Notes: generated by a model from the sequence alone, not told the origin. 64,000 nt of DNA from Bradyrhizobium ottawaense (GCF_002278135.3 NZ_CP029425.2:6548001-6612000), one strand, 5' to 3'. Counted from the stretch's first letter, positions 16,284 to 26,173 are shown. A program made the numbers and translations.

Positions 16284-16452
16284 CGACGCCTCCGCCGCTT
16301 ATCTGCAAAGCAGCGCACGCCTGCACCGCCCATCGCCCCTTAACCGGAAGCAATGAACTCTGTTCCGAACGAGAAAGGGCGACGCAGCAAATGCCGCGCC
16401 GCCCTTCGTCAACTTTTCCTGATCTTGCGCGCGGAACCCCGCGCGGCAGCAC

Positions 16453-18039
16453 TCAATAGCCGAGCGCGCAGCCGTCCTTGCGCGGATCGGAGCCGCCGGT
16501 GAGCGTGCCCTTCTCCCAGTCGATCCAGATCGCCTGCGCACCACCGAGCGGGCCGACCACACTGGTGGTCTTGTGGCCGAGCTTCTTCAGGCCCTCGACG
16601 ATGTCAGTCGGCACGCTGTCCTCGAGCTGATACTGGCCCTCGTAGTGCAGGCCGCGCGGCATGTCGATCGCCTCCTGCACATCGCAGCCATAGTCGAGGA
16701 TGTTGGTCACGACGCGGGTCTGGCCGACCGGCTGGTACTGCCCGCCCATCACCGCGAACGGCATCACGGAGCGGCCGCCCTTGGTGAGCAGGCTCGGCAT
16801 GATCGTGTGCAGCGGCCGCTTGCCGCCGGCGATGCAGTTGGGATGGCCGGGCTGGATGCGGAAGCCGCCGGCGCGGTTCTGGAACAGGACGCCGGTCTTG
16901 TTCGAGACGATCGCCGAGCCGAAGGAATGCGCGATCGAATTGATGAACGAGCAGACGTTGCGGTCCTTGTCCACGACGGTGATGTAGATCGTCGACGGAT
17001 TCATCGGCGGTGCGACGTTCGGCAGGTCGAGCATGCCGTCCATGCGGATCTTGGCGATGTGCTCGTCGCAGAATTCCTTGGCGAGGATCCTGGCGACCTC
17101 GACCTGCATGTGGTCGGGATCGGCAACGTGCAGCTCGCGGTGCATGTACGCGATGCGCGCGGCCTCAGCTTCGAGATGGAAACGCTCGATGCTGAGCGGC
17201 GCGTATTTCGTCAGGTCGAACCGCGACAGGATGTTCAGCATCAGCAGCATGGTGAGGCCGGGTCCGTTCGGCGGGCACTGCCAGACGTCGTAGCCCTTGT
17301 ACACGGTGCCGATCGGCGTCGTCGTCTCGGTGGTGTGCGCGGCGAAATCGTCGAGCGTGTGCAAGCCGCCGATGCCCCTGAGGGTCTCGACCATGTCTTC
17401 GGCAATCGGGCCCTTGTAGAAGGCGTCGCGGCCGTCCTTGGCGATCGCGCGCAGGGTCTTGCCGAGCTCGGCCTGGCGGATGACGTCGCCGGCCACCGGC
17501 GGCTTACCGCCCGGCAACAGGTAACGCACTGTGTTGGTACCGCCCTTCAGCTTCTCGAACTGGTTCTTCCAGTCGAAGGCGATGCGGGGTGCGACGACGT
17601 AGCCTTCCTCGGCCGCCTTGATCGCGGGCTGGAGCAGCCGGTCGAAGCCGAACTTGCCATGGTCGCGCAAGACGGTCGCGAAGGCATCGACCACGCCGGG
17701 GATCGAGACCGCATGCGCCGAGGTCAGCGGCACCGAATTGATCTTGCGCTCCAGGTACCAGTCGACGTTCGCCGCCTTCGGGGCACGGCCGGAGCCGTTA
17801 TAGGCGATGATCTTGCCCTCGCCGCGCGGCTGGATCAGCGCAAAGCAGTCGCCGCCGATGCCGGTCGATTGCGGCTCGATCACGCCAAGCAGGGCCGAAC
17901 CCGCTACCGCCGCGTCCACCGCGGTGCCCCCTTCGCGCAACACCTCGATCGCGGCGAGCGAGGCCTGCGGATGCGAGGTCGCCACCATCGCGTTGGTGGC
18001 GTGGACCGTGGACCTGCCTGGGAAATGAAAGTTTCTCAT
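16453..18039 (-). CDS. Gamma-glutamyltransferase family protein
   Basis: 528 residues; an N-terminal nucleophile hydrolase made as a precursor that self-cleaves before a Thr. Here Thr350 in NPSTIYITVVD aligns with the catalytic Thr. Upstream are HPQASLAAIEVLREGGTAVDAA and STGIGGDCFALI, and downstream PGHPNCIAGGKRPLHTIMPS, all family hallmarks. The Thr context lacks the usual TTHxS, placing it in the GGT-like group where glutathione, acylamide or unrelated substrates are possible. No signal peptide, so it is probably cytosolic. The frame runs to 18261, but the ATG at 18039 gives the native N-terminus. Confidence 0.87.
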   Translation of the reverse strand: MRNFHFPGRSTVHATNAMVATSHPQASLAAIEVLREGGTAVDAAVAGSALLGVIEPQSTGIGGDCFALIQPRGEGKIIAYNGSGRAPKAANVDWYLERKINSVPLTSAHAVSIPGVVDAFATVLRDHGKFGFDRLLQPAIKAAEEGYVVAPRIAFDWKNQFEKLKGGTNTVRYLLPGGKPPVAGDVIRQAELGKTLRAIAKDGRDAFYKGPIAEDMVETLRGIGGLHTLDDFAAHTTETTTPIGTVYKGYDVWQCPPNGPGLTMLLMLNILSRFDLTKYAPLSIERFHLEAEAARIAYMHRELHVADPDHMQVEVARILAKEFCDEHIAKIRMDGMLDLPNVAPPMNPSTIYITVVDKDRNVCSFINSIAHSFGSAIVSNKTGVLFQNRAGGFRIQPGHPNCIAGGKRPLHTIMPSLLTKGGRSVMPFAVMGGQYQPVGQTRVVTNILDYGCDVQEAIDMPRGLHYEGQYQLEDSVPTDIVEGLKKLGHKTTSVVGPLGGAQAIWIDWEKGTLTGGSDPRKDGCALGY

Positions 18040-18238
18040 CGAATTCTTGCTCTCTTGGGCCCGTGGCGCGGATGGCGCGCCATCTCGGAAAAAACCGGGG
18101 TTACATGACACATTCCGGCCCGCCGGGGCAATGCTGGCATACCAGGGAAATGGCTGCCATCCGCTGAGCGAATAGACCTTTCGAGGCCGGCGGCCATGCG
18201 GGTTTTCCGGACGGCGGCCGCCTGCTAAACGAGCCGCC

Positions 18239-19033
18239 ATGTCTGATCCGGATTCGATCAAGGTCGCCGCCTTCTACCAATTCGCCGCACTCCCGGATTA
18301 CCGCGAGCTGCGCGAACCCCTGCGCGCGTTCTGCGCCGGCCTTAAGCTGAAGGGCAGCGTGCTGCTGGCGCATGAGGGCATCAACGGCACGCTCGCCGGT
18401 GCGCCGGAGGCAATCGACGTCCTTGCCCACGAGCTCGCTCACGGCGACATGTTCGGCGGCAGGCTGAACAATCTCGAATTGAAATTCTCGGCCGCCGAAG
18501 CGATGCCGTTCGGGCGGCTCAAGGTGCGGCTGAAGAAGGAGATCGTCACGCTTGGCGATGAGGCTGCCGATCCGACCCGCCAGGTCGGCACCTATGTCGA
18601 TGCGAGCGAATGGAACGCGCTGATCTCCGCGCCCGACACGCTGCTGCTCGACACCCGCAACGCCTTCGAGGTGGCGATGGGAACGTTCGAAGGCGCCGTC
18701 GATCCCGGCATCAGGAGCTTCGGCCAGTTCAAGGACTTTGCCGCCGTCGGGCTCGATCCGGCAAAGCACCGCAGGATCGCGATGTTCTGCACCGGCGGCA
18801 TCCGCTGCGAAAAGGCGAGCGCGCATCTGCTCGCGCGCGGCTTTGCCGAGGTCTATCACCTCAAGGGCGGCATTCTCAAATATCTGGAAGAGGTGCCGGA
18901 GGCGCAGAGCCGCTGGCGCGGCGAATGCTTCGTGTTCGATGAGCGCGTCGCGCTCGGCCATGGCTTGCAAGAATCCGGCTTGCAAGAATCCGGTTTGCGC
19001 GAACGGGACAAGGGACACGGCCGTGACGAATGA
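18239..19033 (+). CDS. trhO: tRNA uridine-34 hydroxylase, rhodanese family (TrhO/YceA)
   Basis: 264 residues. The N-terminal ferredoxin-like domain (KVAAFYQFAALPDYRELREPL, HEGINGTLAGAPEAID) is followed by a rhodanese domain with active-site loop FCTGGIRCEKASA. The family hydroxylates U34 of certain tRNAs in an oxygen-dependent step towards cmo5U/mo5U. It is shorter at the C-terminus than the 350-residue E. coli protein. The tail contains a 5-residue direct repeat (GLQES twice), encoded by two identical 15-bp units at 18962-18991. It overlaps slyX by 11 bp and is divergent from the GGT gene. Confidence 0.88.
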   Translation: MSDPDSIKVAAFYQFAALPDYRELREPLRAFCAGLKLKGSVLLAHEGINGTLAGAPEAIDVLAHELAHGDMFGGRLNNLELKFSAAEAMPFGRLKVRLKKEIVTLGDEAADPTRQVGTYVDASEWNALISAPDTLLLDTRNAFEVAMGTFEGAVDPGIRSFGQFKDFAAVGLDPAKHRRIAMFCTGGIRCEKASAHLLARGFAEVYHLKGGILKYLEEVPEAQSRWRGECFVFDERVALGHGLQESGLQESGLRERDKGHGRDE

Positions 19034-19241
19034 GATCAAGACGCTGAGCGAGCGCATCGACACACTGGAAACGCGCCTCGCCTACCAGGACGACACGATC
19101 GAGACGTTGAACCAGACCATCACCGCGCAGTGGAAGCAGATCGATCTGCTGACGCGGAAGATCGCAGAACTCGGCGAGCGGCTGCAGGAAGCCGAGGCCA
19201 ATGCGCCTGGACCAGCCAACGAACCTCCGCCGCATTATTGA
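19023..19241 (+). CDS. slyX: SlyX-like protein
   Basis: 72 residues starting with GTG at 19023, inside the last codons of trhO. Nearly the whole protein is a heptad-patterned coiled coil (IKTLSERIDTLETRLAYQDD, then TIETLNQTITAQWKQIDLL) ending in the Pro-rich tail PPPHY that is conserved in SlyX. The function is unknown. Translational coupling to trhO is likely from the overlap. Confidence 0.87.
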   Translation: MTNEIKTLSERIDTLETRLAYQDDTIETLNQTITAQWKQIDLLTRKIAELGERLQEAEANAPGPANEPPPHY

Positions 19242-19247
19242 GCCGTC

Positions 19248-21152
19248 TTACTGGCCGGAGGCCTTGGGCATCAAATTCATGAGCTCGCCGGACATCACCA
19301 GGCGGTCGCGGCCTGCGTCCTTGGCAGCGTAGAGCGCCCGGTCGGCAGCCTCAACCAGCGAGGCCACGCCCGCCGTGCGTTCCAGCGCCGGCCGACAGGT
19401 CGCACCGCCGACCGAGGCGGTGACGCATCCGGATTCCAGATTGGTGGCATGAACGAGGCCGGCCTCGTGGATGGCGCTGCGGATCCGTTCGCCGAAAAGA
19501 GCGCAGCCGGCGGCATCGGTGTTCGGCAGCAGCATGGCGAATTCCTCGCCGCCATAGCGCGCCGCCAGATCGCCGGCGCGCTGCGTCTCGGCCGCGATGA
19601 TCTTTGCGACCAGACGCAGGCAGGCATCGCCCGCGGGATGGCCGTATTCGTCGTTATAGGCCTTGAAGTGGTCCACATCGATCATCAGCAAAGCAAGGCT
19701 CGAGCGGTCGCGATAGGCGCGCGCCCATTCCTCTTTCAGCCGCTCGTCGAAGCGGCGGCGATTGGCAAGGCCGGTGAGGCTGTCCTCGATCGCAAGCGTC
19801 TCGAGCCTGGTTTCCAGCTTCTTGTGCTCGGTGATGTCGCGGGAGATCGCGACCACGCCGTCGACGCGGCCATTGTCCTTGCGCGTCACCCGCATGGTCG
19901 ATTCCAGCCAGACTTCGCCGTTCTGCCGGTGCGAGTTGCGATAAGTGAGGCGCGCCTCCTCCCGCTCGCCACGCTTCATGGCGTCGACGATCGCCTGGAC
20001 CTCCGGCAGATCCTCCGGATTGATGCCCGCGAGCGCCGGCGTGCCGATCAATTGATTGGCACGCCAGCCGACGACGCGCGCGGACGAGGGCGAGACATAG
20101 CGCAGCCGCTCGTCGAGCCCGATGCGCGTCACCATGTCGCTGGAGCCTTCCGCGAGCAGGCGGAAATGCGCCTCTTTCTCGACCAGGGCCGCGGCCATGC
20201 GCTGGCCGCGCTGCAACTGTCGCACCAGCACGGCGCCGATGACCGCAATCAGCATCACCAGCGCGACGACGTAGAGCATGCGGGAGATTGCCGCAGCGCG
20301 CCAGGGCGCGAGCAACTCGTCCTTGTCGACTGTGGCAAGCAAAAGGAGCGGGAAACGGCTGCTGCGCTTGAAGAAGCTGACGCGCTCGGCGCCGTCCAGG
20401 GGGGACTTGAAATAGTAGGCCCCACTCGGCCGTTGCAGGCTCGCGTCGCGGAATAACGGCTTGTCGGAAACGCTGCGTCCGACGAATGTCTCGTTGCTGG
20501 GGTTGCGCGCGATGATCAGGCCATCGCCATGCGTGAGCGACACCGAGCTATTGCGGCCGATCTCGAACTGCTCGTAGAAATGCGAAAGATATTTTGAGCT
20601 GATGGTCGCGAGCACGACCCCGCCGAAGGTGCCGTCGGGCTTGTTGAAGCGGCGCGACAGGGTGACGACCCATTCGCCGTCCAGGAGGCTCTTTACGGGA
20701 CGGCCGACATAGGGCTCTCGTTTCGGGGAGAGCTGATGATAGCGGAAAAACGCGTCGTCGCTGAGCGTTGAGCCGATCGTGCCGGGCGAGGTCAGCCAGT
20801 TGCCCTGGTCGTCGATGATGGCGAGGCTGTGAACGCGCTCGATGGCCTTCTTGCGTACTTCCAGCAGGGTGCGCAGTTTGGCGATCGTGGCCGGTGCAGT
20901 GCCGTCCATCTCGAGCCGGCTGACGACGCCGACGACGCCGGAATCCAGCAGATCGAGGCTGTCCTCGGCATGCTGGGTCAGCGAGCGGGCAACGTTCGCC
21001 ATCTCGGTCTCGGCGCCCCTGAGCACCGCGTCGCGCGCAGCCCATTCCCGCCAGCCGCTGACGCCGAGGATGGTGGCGCAGGTCAGCACAACGAACGCCG
21101 CCGCGCGCAGCGGCAGACGGCTCCATCCAGCTCGTTGGGTCGCAAGGCTCAT
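19248..21152 (-). CDS. Membrane diguanylate cyclase with Cache-type sensor, PAS and GGDEF domains
   Basis: 634 residues. Helix 1 (about 14-32), an extracytoplasmic dCache-like sensor of about 245 residues, helix 2 (MLYVVALVMLIAVIGAVLV, about 285-305), a PAS/PAC domain (about 325-445), then GGDEF (about 455-620). The active site is RYGGEEFAMLLP. The product-inhibition I-site RAGD is intact just before it, so a working c-di-GMP synthase with feedback control is expected. It responds to an unknown external ligand. A perfect 10-bp inverted repeat lies about 60-100 bp upstream (21212-21251). Confidence 0.92.
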   Translation of the reverse strand: MSLATQRAGWSRLPLRAAAFVVLTCATILGVSGWREWAARDAVLRGAETEMANVARSLTQHAEDSLDLLDSGVVGVVSRLEMDGTAPATIAKLRTLLEVRKKAIERVHSLAIIDDQGNWLTSPGTIGSTLSDDAFFRYHQLSPKREPYVGRPVKSLLDGEWVVTLSRRFNKPDGTFGGVVLATISSKYLSHFYEQFEIGRNSSVSLTHGDGLIIARNPSNETFVGRSVSDKPLFRDASLQRPSGAYYFKSPLDGAERVSFFKRSSRFPLLLLATVDKDELLAPWRAAAISRMLYVVALVMLIAVIGAVLVRQLQRGQRMAAALVEKEAHFRLLAEGSSDMVTRIGLDERLRYVSPSSARVVGWRANQLIGTPALAGINPEDLPEVQAIVDAMKRGEREEARLTYRNSHRQNGEVWLESTMRVTRKDNGRVDGVVAISRDITEHKKLETRLETLAIEDSLTGLANRRRFDERLKEEWARAYRDRSSLALLMIDVDHFKAYNDEYGHPAGDACLRLVAKIIAAETQRAGDLAARYGGEEFAMLLPNTDAAGCALFGERIRSAIHEAGLVHATNLESGCVTASVGGATCRPALERTAGVASLVEAADRALYAAKDAGRDRLVMSGELMNLMPKASGQ

Positions 21153-21211
21153 GCGGCAGAATTCTCCGATCGTCGGAAACTCTGCCGCTTCTATTATTGA
21201 ACTCTGAAATC

Positions 21212-21251
21212 ACTACTGGAATACGTAGCCAACTACCCGGTTTCCAGTAGT
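21212..21251. promoter_or_regulatory. Long inverted repeat upstream of the diguanylate cyclase gene
   Basis: ACTACTGGAA at 21212-21221 and TTCCAGTAGT at 21242-21251 are perfect inverted repeats, 30 bp apart (three helical turns), in the space upstream of the gene starting at 21152. A regulator binding site is inferred; the binding protein is not known. Confidence 0.4.
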
Positions 21252-21319
21252 CCTACGGACGCCGCGATAAGCACATCGCTAACAAGGTATTAGCAAGCCG
21301 ATCCCGGCGTCGCCTCCCT

Positions 21320-21610
<291 letters not shown>

Positions 21611-21642
21611 TCAGAGGCCATAACCTTTCTCAGGACCATTTC

Positions 21643-22677
21643 GTGCCCCAATCTGCGACGAAACCTTTCATCGACGTGCTCTCCGGCCAGCGCCAGAGCA
21701 TCCCGCCCATGTGGATGATGCGGCAGGCCGGCCGCTATCTGCCGGAATATCGCGAGGTCCGCGCCAAGGCCGGCGGCTTCCTCGATCTGTGCTTCAACCC
21801 GGAGCTTGCGGCCGAGGTGACGCTGCAACCGATCCGCAGATTCGGCTTCGATGCGGCGATCATCTTCTCCGACATCCTGGTGATCCCCTATGCGCTCGGG
21901 CGCTCGGTGCGGTTCGAGGTCGGCGAGGGCCCGCGGCTGGATCCGCTGGATGATCCGGCGAAGGTCGCAACGCTCGCCGCGCGCGCCGACTTCGGCATGC
22001 TCGAGGCGGTGTTCGAGGCGCTCAAGCTCGTCCGCGGCGCGCTCGATCCAAAGACCGCGCTGATCGGCTTCTGCGGCGCGCCGTGGACGGTTGCGACCTA
22101 CATGGTCGCCGGCCAGGGCACGCCGGATCAGGCGCCGGCGCGGATGATGGCCTACCGGCATCCGGAGGCGTTCTCGAAAATCATCGACGTGCTGGTCGAG
22201 AACTCGATTCAATATCTGCTGTTGCAGCTCGCCGCCGGCGCCAATGCCTTGCAGATCTTCGACACCTGGGCGGGCGTGCTGCCGCCGGCCGAATTCGCAC
22301 GCTGGTCGGTCGAGCCGACCCGCCGCATCGTCGAGGGCGTGCGGGCCAAGGTGCCGGATGCGAAGATCATCGGCTTCCCCCGCGGTGCCGGTGCGCAATT
22401 GCCTGGCTATGTCGAGGCGACCGGTGTCAATGCGGTCAGCATCGACTGGACCGCGGAGCCGGGCTTCATTCGCGAACGCGTGCAAAGCAAGGTCGCCGTG
22501 CAGGGCAATCTCGATCCGCTGGTGTTGATCACGGGCGGCGCGGCGCTCGACCGCGCGGTCGACAACGTGCTGGCCAATTTTGCTCAAGGCCGCTTCATCT
22601 TCAATCTCGGCCACGGCATCCAGCCGGAAACGCCGATCGCCCATGTCGAGCAGATGATCAGGCGGGTGCGGGGGTAA
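21643..22677 (+). CDS. hemE: Uroporphyrinogen decarboxylase
   Basis: 344 residues, full length. It removes four acetate carboxyls from uroporphyrinogen III to give coproporphyrinogen III in cytosolic haem biosynthesis. Signatures: [17 protein letters not shown] near the N-terminus, the catalytic Asp in [14 protein letters not shown], and [14 protein letters not shown]. The start is a GTG with AGGA 8 nt upstream. hemC lies on the opposite strand 169 bp past the stop, so the two haem genes are convergent rather than an operon. Confidence 0.97.
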   Translation: MPQSATKPFIDVLSGQRQSIPPMWMMRQAGRYLPEYREVRAKAGGFLDLCFNPELAAEVTLQPIRRFGFDAAIIFSDILVIPYALGRSVRFEVGEGPRLDPLDDPAKVATLAARADFGMLEAVFEALKLVRGALDPKTALIGFCGAPWTVATYMVAGQGTPDQAPARMMAYRHPEAFSKIIDVLVENSIQYLLLQLAAGANALQIFDTWAGVLPPAEFARWSVEPTRRIVEGVRAKVPDAKIIGFPRGAGAQLPGYVEATGVNAVSIDWTAEPGFIRERVQSKVAVQGNLDPLVLITGGAALDRAVDNVLANFAQGRFIFNLGHGIQPETPIAHVEQMIRRVRG

Positions 22678-22687
22678 TTCGCCCGCC

Positions 22688-22704
22688 CTAACGGGCGCGG
22701 AAAC
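22688..22704. terminator. Hairpin after hemE
   Basis: GCCC-GCCCTAAC-GGGC type stem about 10 bp past the hemE stop, without a clear T run. The remaining space to hemC (to 22846) holds no gene and resembles intergenic filler that I have met in Bradyrhizobium, but I cannot confirm that here. Confidence 0.35.
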
Positions 22705-22846
22705 AAAACGCGAAAACAACCTCATGCACAGTAGACAAGTCATTGAAAACTCTGGGCCGGCACGCGCGGCTCACAGGCGCGTTTGACACGTCGGGCAAAT
22801 CAGGCGCGGAATCATAAGATGGCCGGTTGCGCTTTCGCGGGAAGGC

Positions 22847-23827
22847 TTAGCGCGGCCGGCTGCGCTCGATGATCTCGGCGGCGCCCTTTGTCAGCAGATC
22901 CAGACCCACGGCACGGCCGAGCTCACGCGGCCGATTGGCGGGGCCTTCGCGCGAGGCTTCGATGATGGTGTTGCCGGAGAGGTCGAGCACGGAGGCCGTC
23001 AGCGACATCTGATCGCCGGCAATGGTCGAGAAACCCGCCACCGGCGAATTGCAGTGGCCGTTAAGCACCCACAAGACCTCGCGCTCGGCGTCCGCGCTGG
23101 CATGCGCGGCGGGATCGTCGATTGACGACAGGATCTGCCGCGTCTGCCAGTCCTGCGCCGCGCATTCGACTGCGACGATGCCCTGCCCCGCCGCGGGCAG
23201 CATCTCCGCCGCGGTGAATTCGTACGCGATGCGGCCGGCGAGGCCGACGCGGTCGAGGCCCGAACGCGCCATGATCAGCGCATCGGCCGGGCCTACGGTG
23301 CCGCCGTCCGGCAGGCGCTGCTTCTCGCCATTGTCGAGCTTTCGGACGCGCGTGTCGGCGGCACCGCGGAAGTGGATCACCTCTACATCCGGCAACAGGC
23401 GTCGCGCGTAAGCGGCCCGGCGGACCGCGTTGGTGCCGATCTTAAAACCCTTGCCGCGGGACTGGCGCAGCGCCTCCAGCGTCACCCCGTCGCGCAGCAC
23501 CAGTGCGTCGTTGGGCGGATCGCGCGACAAGGTGGCGCCGATGACGAGACCAGGCGTGTCCTCATTGCCCGGCATGTCCTTCAGCGAATGCATCGCCGCC
23601 TGCAATTCGCCCGACAGCACCGCGGCGCGGATCTGCGCCACGAAGGCGCCGCCCTTGCCGCCATGCGACAGCAGCTTGCTGGTCTGGTCGAGATCGCCCG
23701 TGGTGTCGAACTTGACGATCTCGACGTCGAGACCGGGCACGGCGGCGGTCAGGCGGCGCGCGATCTCTTCCGTCTGTGCCAGCGCCATCGCGCTCTTGCG
23801 TGTGCCGATCTTCAGTCGCGTAGCCAA
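22847..23827 (-). CDS. hemC: Hydroxymethylbilane synthase (porphobilinogen deaminase)
   Basis: 326 residues. It polymerises four porphobilinogen units into hydroxymethylbilane. Seen: N-terminal RLKIGTRKSAMALAQTEEI, DTTGDLDQTSKLLSHGGKGGAFV, HSLKDMPG, IGTNAVRRAA, and the dipyrromethane-cofactor Cys in LNGHCNSPVAGF. The start is a TTG at 23827 with GGAG about 8 nt upstream; no ATG gives a complete N-terminus. It follows a GMC oxidoreductase gene on the same strand 26 bp upstream. Confidence 0.95.
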   Translation of the reverse strand: MATRLKIGTRKSAMALAQTEEIARRLTAAVPGLDVEIVKFDTTGDLDQTSKLLSHGGKGGAFVAQIRAAVLSGELQAAMHSLKDMPGNEDTPGLVIGATLSRDPPNDALVLRDGVTLEALRQSRGKGFKIGTNAVRRAAYARRLLPDVEVIHFRGAADTRVRKLDNGEKQRLPDGGTVGPADALIMARSGLDRVGLAGRIAYEFTAAEMLPAAGQGIVAVECAAQDWQTRQILSSIDDPAAHASADAEREVLWVLNGHCNSPVAGFSTIAGDQMSLTASVLDLSGNTIIEASREGPANRPRELGRAVGLDLLTKGAAEIIERSRPR

Positions 23828-23853
23828 ACTGTCTGCTCCCTCTCGCGCGGGTT

Positions 23854-25479
23854 TTACCGCGCATCCTCCAATATCATGTCGGAGGCCTTTTCGGCGATCA
23901 TGATGATCGGCGCGTTGGTGTTCCCCGACACGAGGTCCGGCATGACCGAGCCGTCGACGACGCGCAGGCCTTCGAGCCCCCTCACCTTCAGCCGCTGGTC
24001 GACCACCGCGAGCGCATCATTGCCCATACGACAGGTCGAGGTCGGATGGTAGATGGTGCTGCCGCGCTCACGGCAATAATCCAGCAGCTCGGCATCCGTG
24101 GATACCTTCGCCCCGGGATCGTACTCATTGACCACGAACGGTTTCAGCGCCGGCGCATTCAAGATCTTGCGCAGGATCTTCAGACCTTCGACATTGGTGG
24201 TGCGGTCGGTCTCGGTCGACATGTAGTTGATGCGGATTTCCGGCGGCACCGTCGGATCGGCGCTCTTGATGCGCAGGGAGCCGCGGCTCTCAGGACGGAG
24301 CTGGCACACAGAGGCGGTAAAGCCGGAGAAATCATGCAGCTTCTCGCCCATCTTGTCGGTCGAGAACGGCAGGAAGTGAACCTGGATGTCGGGCGAGGCC
24401 AGCCGCGGGCTGGTCTTGAAGAACGCGCCCGCCGTGCCCGCCGCAATCGTCAGCCACCCCTTGCGGAACAGCGCATAGCGCGCGCCGGCCATGGTGCGGC
24501 GGAGCGGATGATTGACGGTGTCGTTCAGCGTGATCTTCTGCGAGCAGCGCATCACGATGCGGACCTGCATGTGGTCCTGGAGGTCGTGACCAACGCCCGG
24601 CGCGTCCAGCACGACATCGATGCCATGCTTGCGCAGGAGGTCGCCGGGTCCGACGCCGGAGAGCTGCAGCAGCTGCGGCGAGTTGTAGGCGCCGCTCGAC
24701 AGCACGATCTCCTTGCGCGCGCGGGCACGTCGGATTTGCGAGCCTTGCCGATATTCGACGCCGACGGCGCGGCGGCCCTCGAACAGCACGCGCTGGCCGA
24801 GCGCGGAGGTTTCGACCTTGAGATTGCCGCGGGCCTTCGCCGGCCCGAGATAGGCCACCGAGGTCGAGGCGCGCCGGCCGTTGCGCGTCGTGGTCTGGAA
24901 CAGGCCGACGCCTTCCTGCGTGGCGCCGTTGAAATCGGGGTTGTAGGGCAGACCGGTCTCGACCGCGGCGTCGATGAAGGCCTTTGACAGCGGATCGGTC
25001 ACGACCATGTTGGAAACCGGCAGCGGGCCGCCGCTGCCGTGATACTGGTCGGCGCCGCGCGACTGGTTCTCGGCCTTCTTGAAGTAGGGCAGCACGTCGT
25101 CATAGCCCCAGCCGGTGTTGCCGAGCTGACGCCAGCGGTCGTAGTCCTCGTGCTGGCCGCGGACATAGAGCAGACCGTTGATCGAGCTCGATCCGCCCAG
25201 CGTCTTGCCGCGCGGCTGGAACACCTGACGTCCCTTCAGCTCAGGCTCCGGCTCGGTCTGGTACATCCAGTTGACCGTCTTCTCCTTGAACAGTTTGCCG
25301 TAGCCGAGCGGCACGTGGATCCAGATGTTGGAATCCTTCGGGCCGGCCTCGAGCAGCAGCACGCTGTACTTGCCGTTCGCCGACAGCCTGTTGGCGAGCA
25401 CGCAGCCGGCGGAGCCGGCGCCGACGATGATGTAGTCGAATTCGGGATCGGTGGATGCGAGAGAGGAATTTGCGTTCAT
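23854..25479 (-). CDS. GMC-family FAD oxidoreductase (choline/alcohol dehydrogenase type)
   Basis: 541 residues. N-terminal FAD-binding YIIVGAGSAGCVLANRLS; GMC signature 1 in GKTLGGSSSINGLLYVRG; signature 2 in SSGAYNSPQLLQLSGVG. The C-terminal catalytic His pair is in YHPTSTCRMG and GNTNAPIIMIAE. It oxidises a primary alcohol. Sequence resembles BetA-like choline dehydrogenases, but no betaine genes are adjacent, so alkyl or aromatic alcohols are equally possible. It is preceded by a TetR gene on the same strand (gap 49 bp), which may control it. Confidence 0.9.
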   Translation of the reverse strand: MNANSSLASTDPEFDYIIVGAGSAGCVLANRLSANGKYSVLLLEAGPKDSNIWIHVPLGYGKLFKEKTVNWMYQTEPEPELKGRQVFQPRGKTLGGSSSINGLLYVRGQHEDYDRWRQLGNTGWGYDDVLPYFKKAENQSRGADQYHGSGGPLPVSNMVVTDPLSKAFIDAAVETGLPYNPDFNGATQEGVGLFQTTTRNGRRASTSVAYLGPAKARGNLKVETSALGQRVLFEGRRAVGVEYRQGSQIRRARARKEIVLSSGAYNSPQLLQLSGVGPGDLLRKHGIDVVLDAPGVGHDLQDHMQVRIVMRCSQKITLNDTVNHPLRRTMAGARYALFRKGWLTIAAGTAGAFFKTSPRLASPDIQVHFLPFSTDKMGEKLHDFSGFTASVCQLRPESRGSLRIKSADPTVPPEIRINYMSTETDRTTNVEGLKILRKILNAPALKPFVVNEYDPGAKVSTDAELLDYCRERGSTIYHPTSTCRMGNDALAVVDQRLKVRGLEGLRVVDGSVMPDLVSGNTNAPIIMIAEKASDMILEDAR

Positions 25480-25528
25480 GCGCTAGTCTTCTTGTTGTGT
25501 GGGCGTTTCTGGTTCGTCACTAGCACAA

Positions 25529-26119
25529 TCATGCGCGATGGCGCAGCGCCTCGACCAGCGACTTGAACGCACGGGCATATTCCGCACCCGCCCTTGCGAT
25601 ATCGGCGCGCCCGGCGCAGGCGACCGCGGCCTCCGTCACCGCGCCGAGCAGCAGCCGCGCCAGCGGCTCGACCGGCTGCTTTGCGATGAGGCCGGTCTCC
25701 ATCGCCACCGAGAGCGCACGTGGCAGCTTGCCGCCGAAATGCCGTGCGTCGATCTCGCGCCACCTCTCCCAGCCGAGCACGGCCGGCCCGTCCCGCAGGA
25801 TGATCTGGCCGGTCGGGCCCTTGGCGGTCGCCGCGAAATAATGCTGCGTGCCGGCGACCATCGCCGCGAGCACATCCTTCTCGGCGCGGGCGGCGCTGTC
25901 GATCTCGACGACGAGATCCCGCGAGACCTGGTCGAACACGGCTTCGAACACTGCCTCCTTGGTCTTGAAGTGATGATAGACCGCACCCTTGGCGACAGAG
26001 GCCGCCGCCGCGATCTCGTCCATGGTGGTGGCGGCAAAGCCTTGCGTCCCGAACAGACGGCGCGCCGCCGTCAGGATCGCCTCCGATGTCGCCGCCCGCC
26101 GCTCCGCCTGTTTTGCCAT
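25529..26119 (-). CDS. TetR/AcrR family transcriptional regulator
   Basis: 196 residues. The N-terminal helix-turn-helix (ILTAARRLFGTQGFAATTMDEIAAAASVAKGAVYHHFKTKEA in outline, about residues 15-60) is typical; the ligand domain is alpha-helical. A TetR_C-type end (RALSVAMETGLIAK onward) is seen. Its own promoter region contains overlapping CCGACT/AGTCGG palindromes (26174-26199), so autoregulation and control of the divergent SnoaL-like gene are likely, and perhaps of the GMC gene downstream. Confidence 0.9.
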   Translation of the reverse strand: MAKQAERRAATSEAILTAARRLFGTQGFAATTMDEIAAAASVAKGAVYHHFKTKEAVFEAVFDQVSRDLVVEIDSAARAEKDVLAAMVAGTQHYFAATAKGPTGQIILRDGPAVLGWERWREIDARHFGGKLPRALSVAMETGLIAKQPVEPLARLLLGAVTEAAVACAGRADIARAGAEYARAFKSLVEALRHRA

Positions 26120-26173
26120 GGGTCTCGTCTAATCGAATTCGGCAGAAGCAGCCAGTTGACTTTTCGACCACCG

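Noticed and set aside
16573..18108. 511-codon frame on the plus strand
   Set aside because: Antisense to gamma-glutamyltransferase, which carries all family motifs.
22720..22810. Possible further dispersed element between hemE and hemC
   Set aside because: It feels familiar from other Bradyrhizobium intergenic regions, but there are no clear inverted ends here and no second copy in the window.
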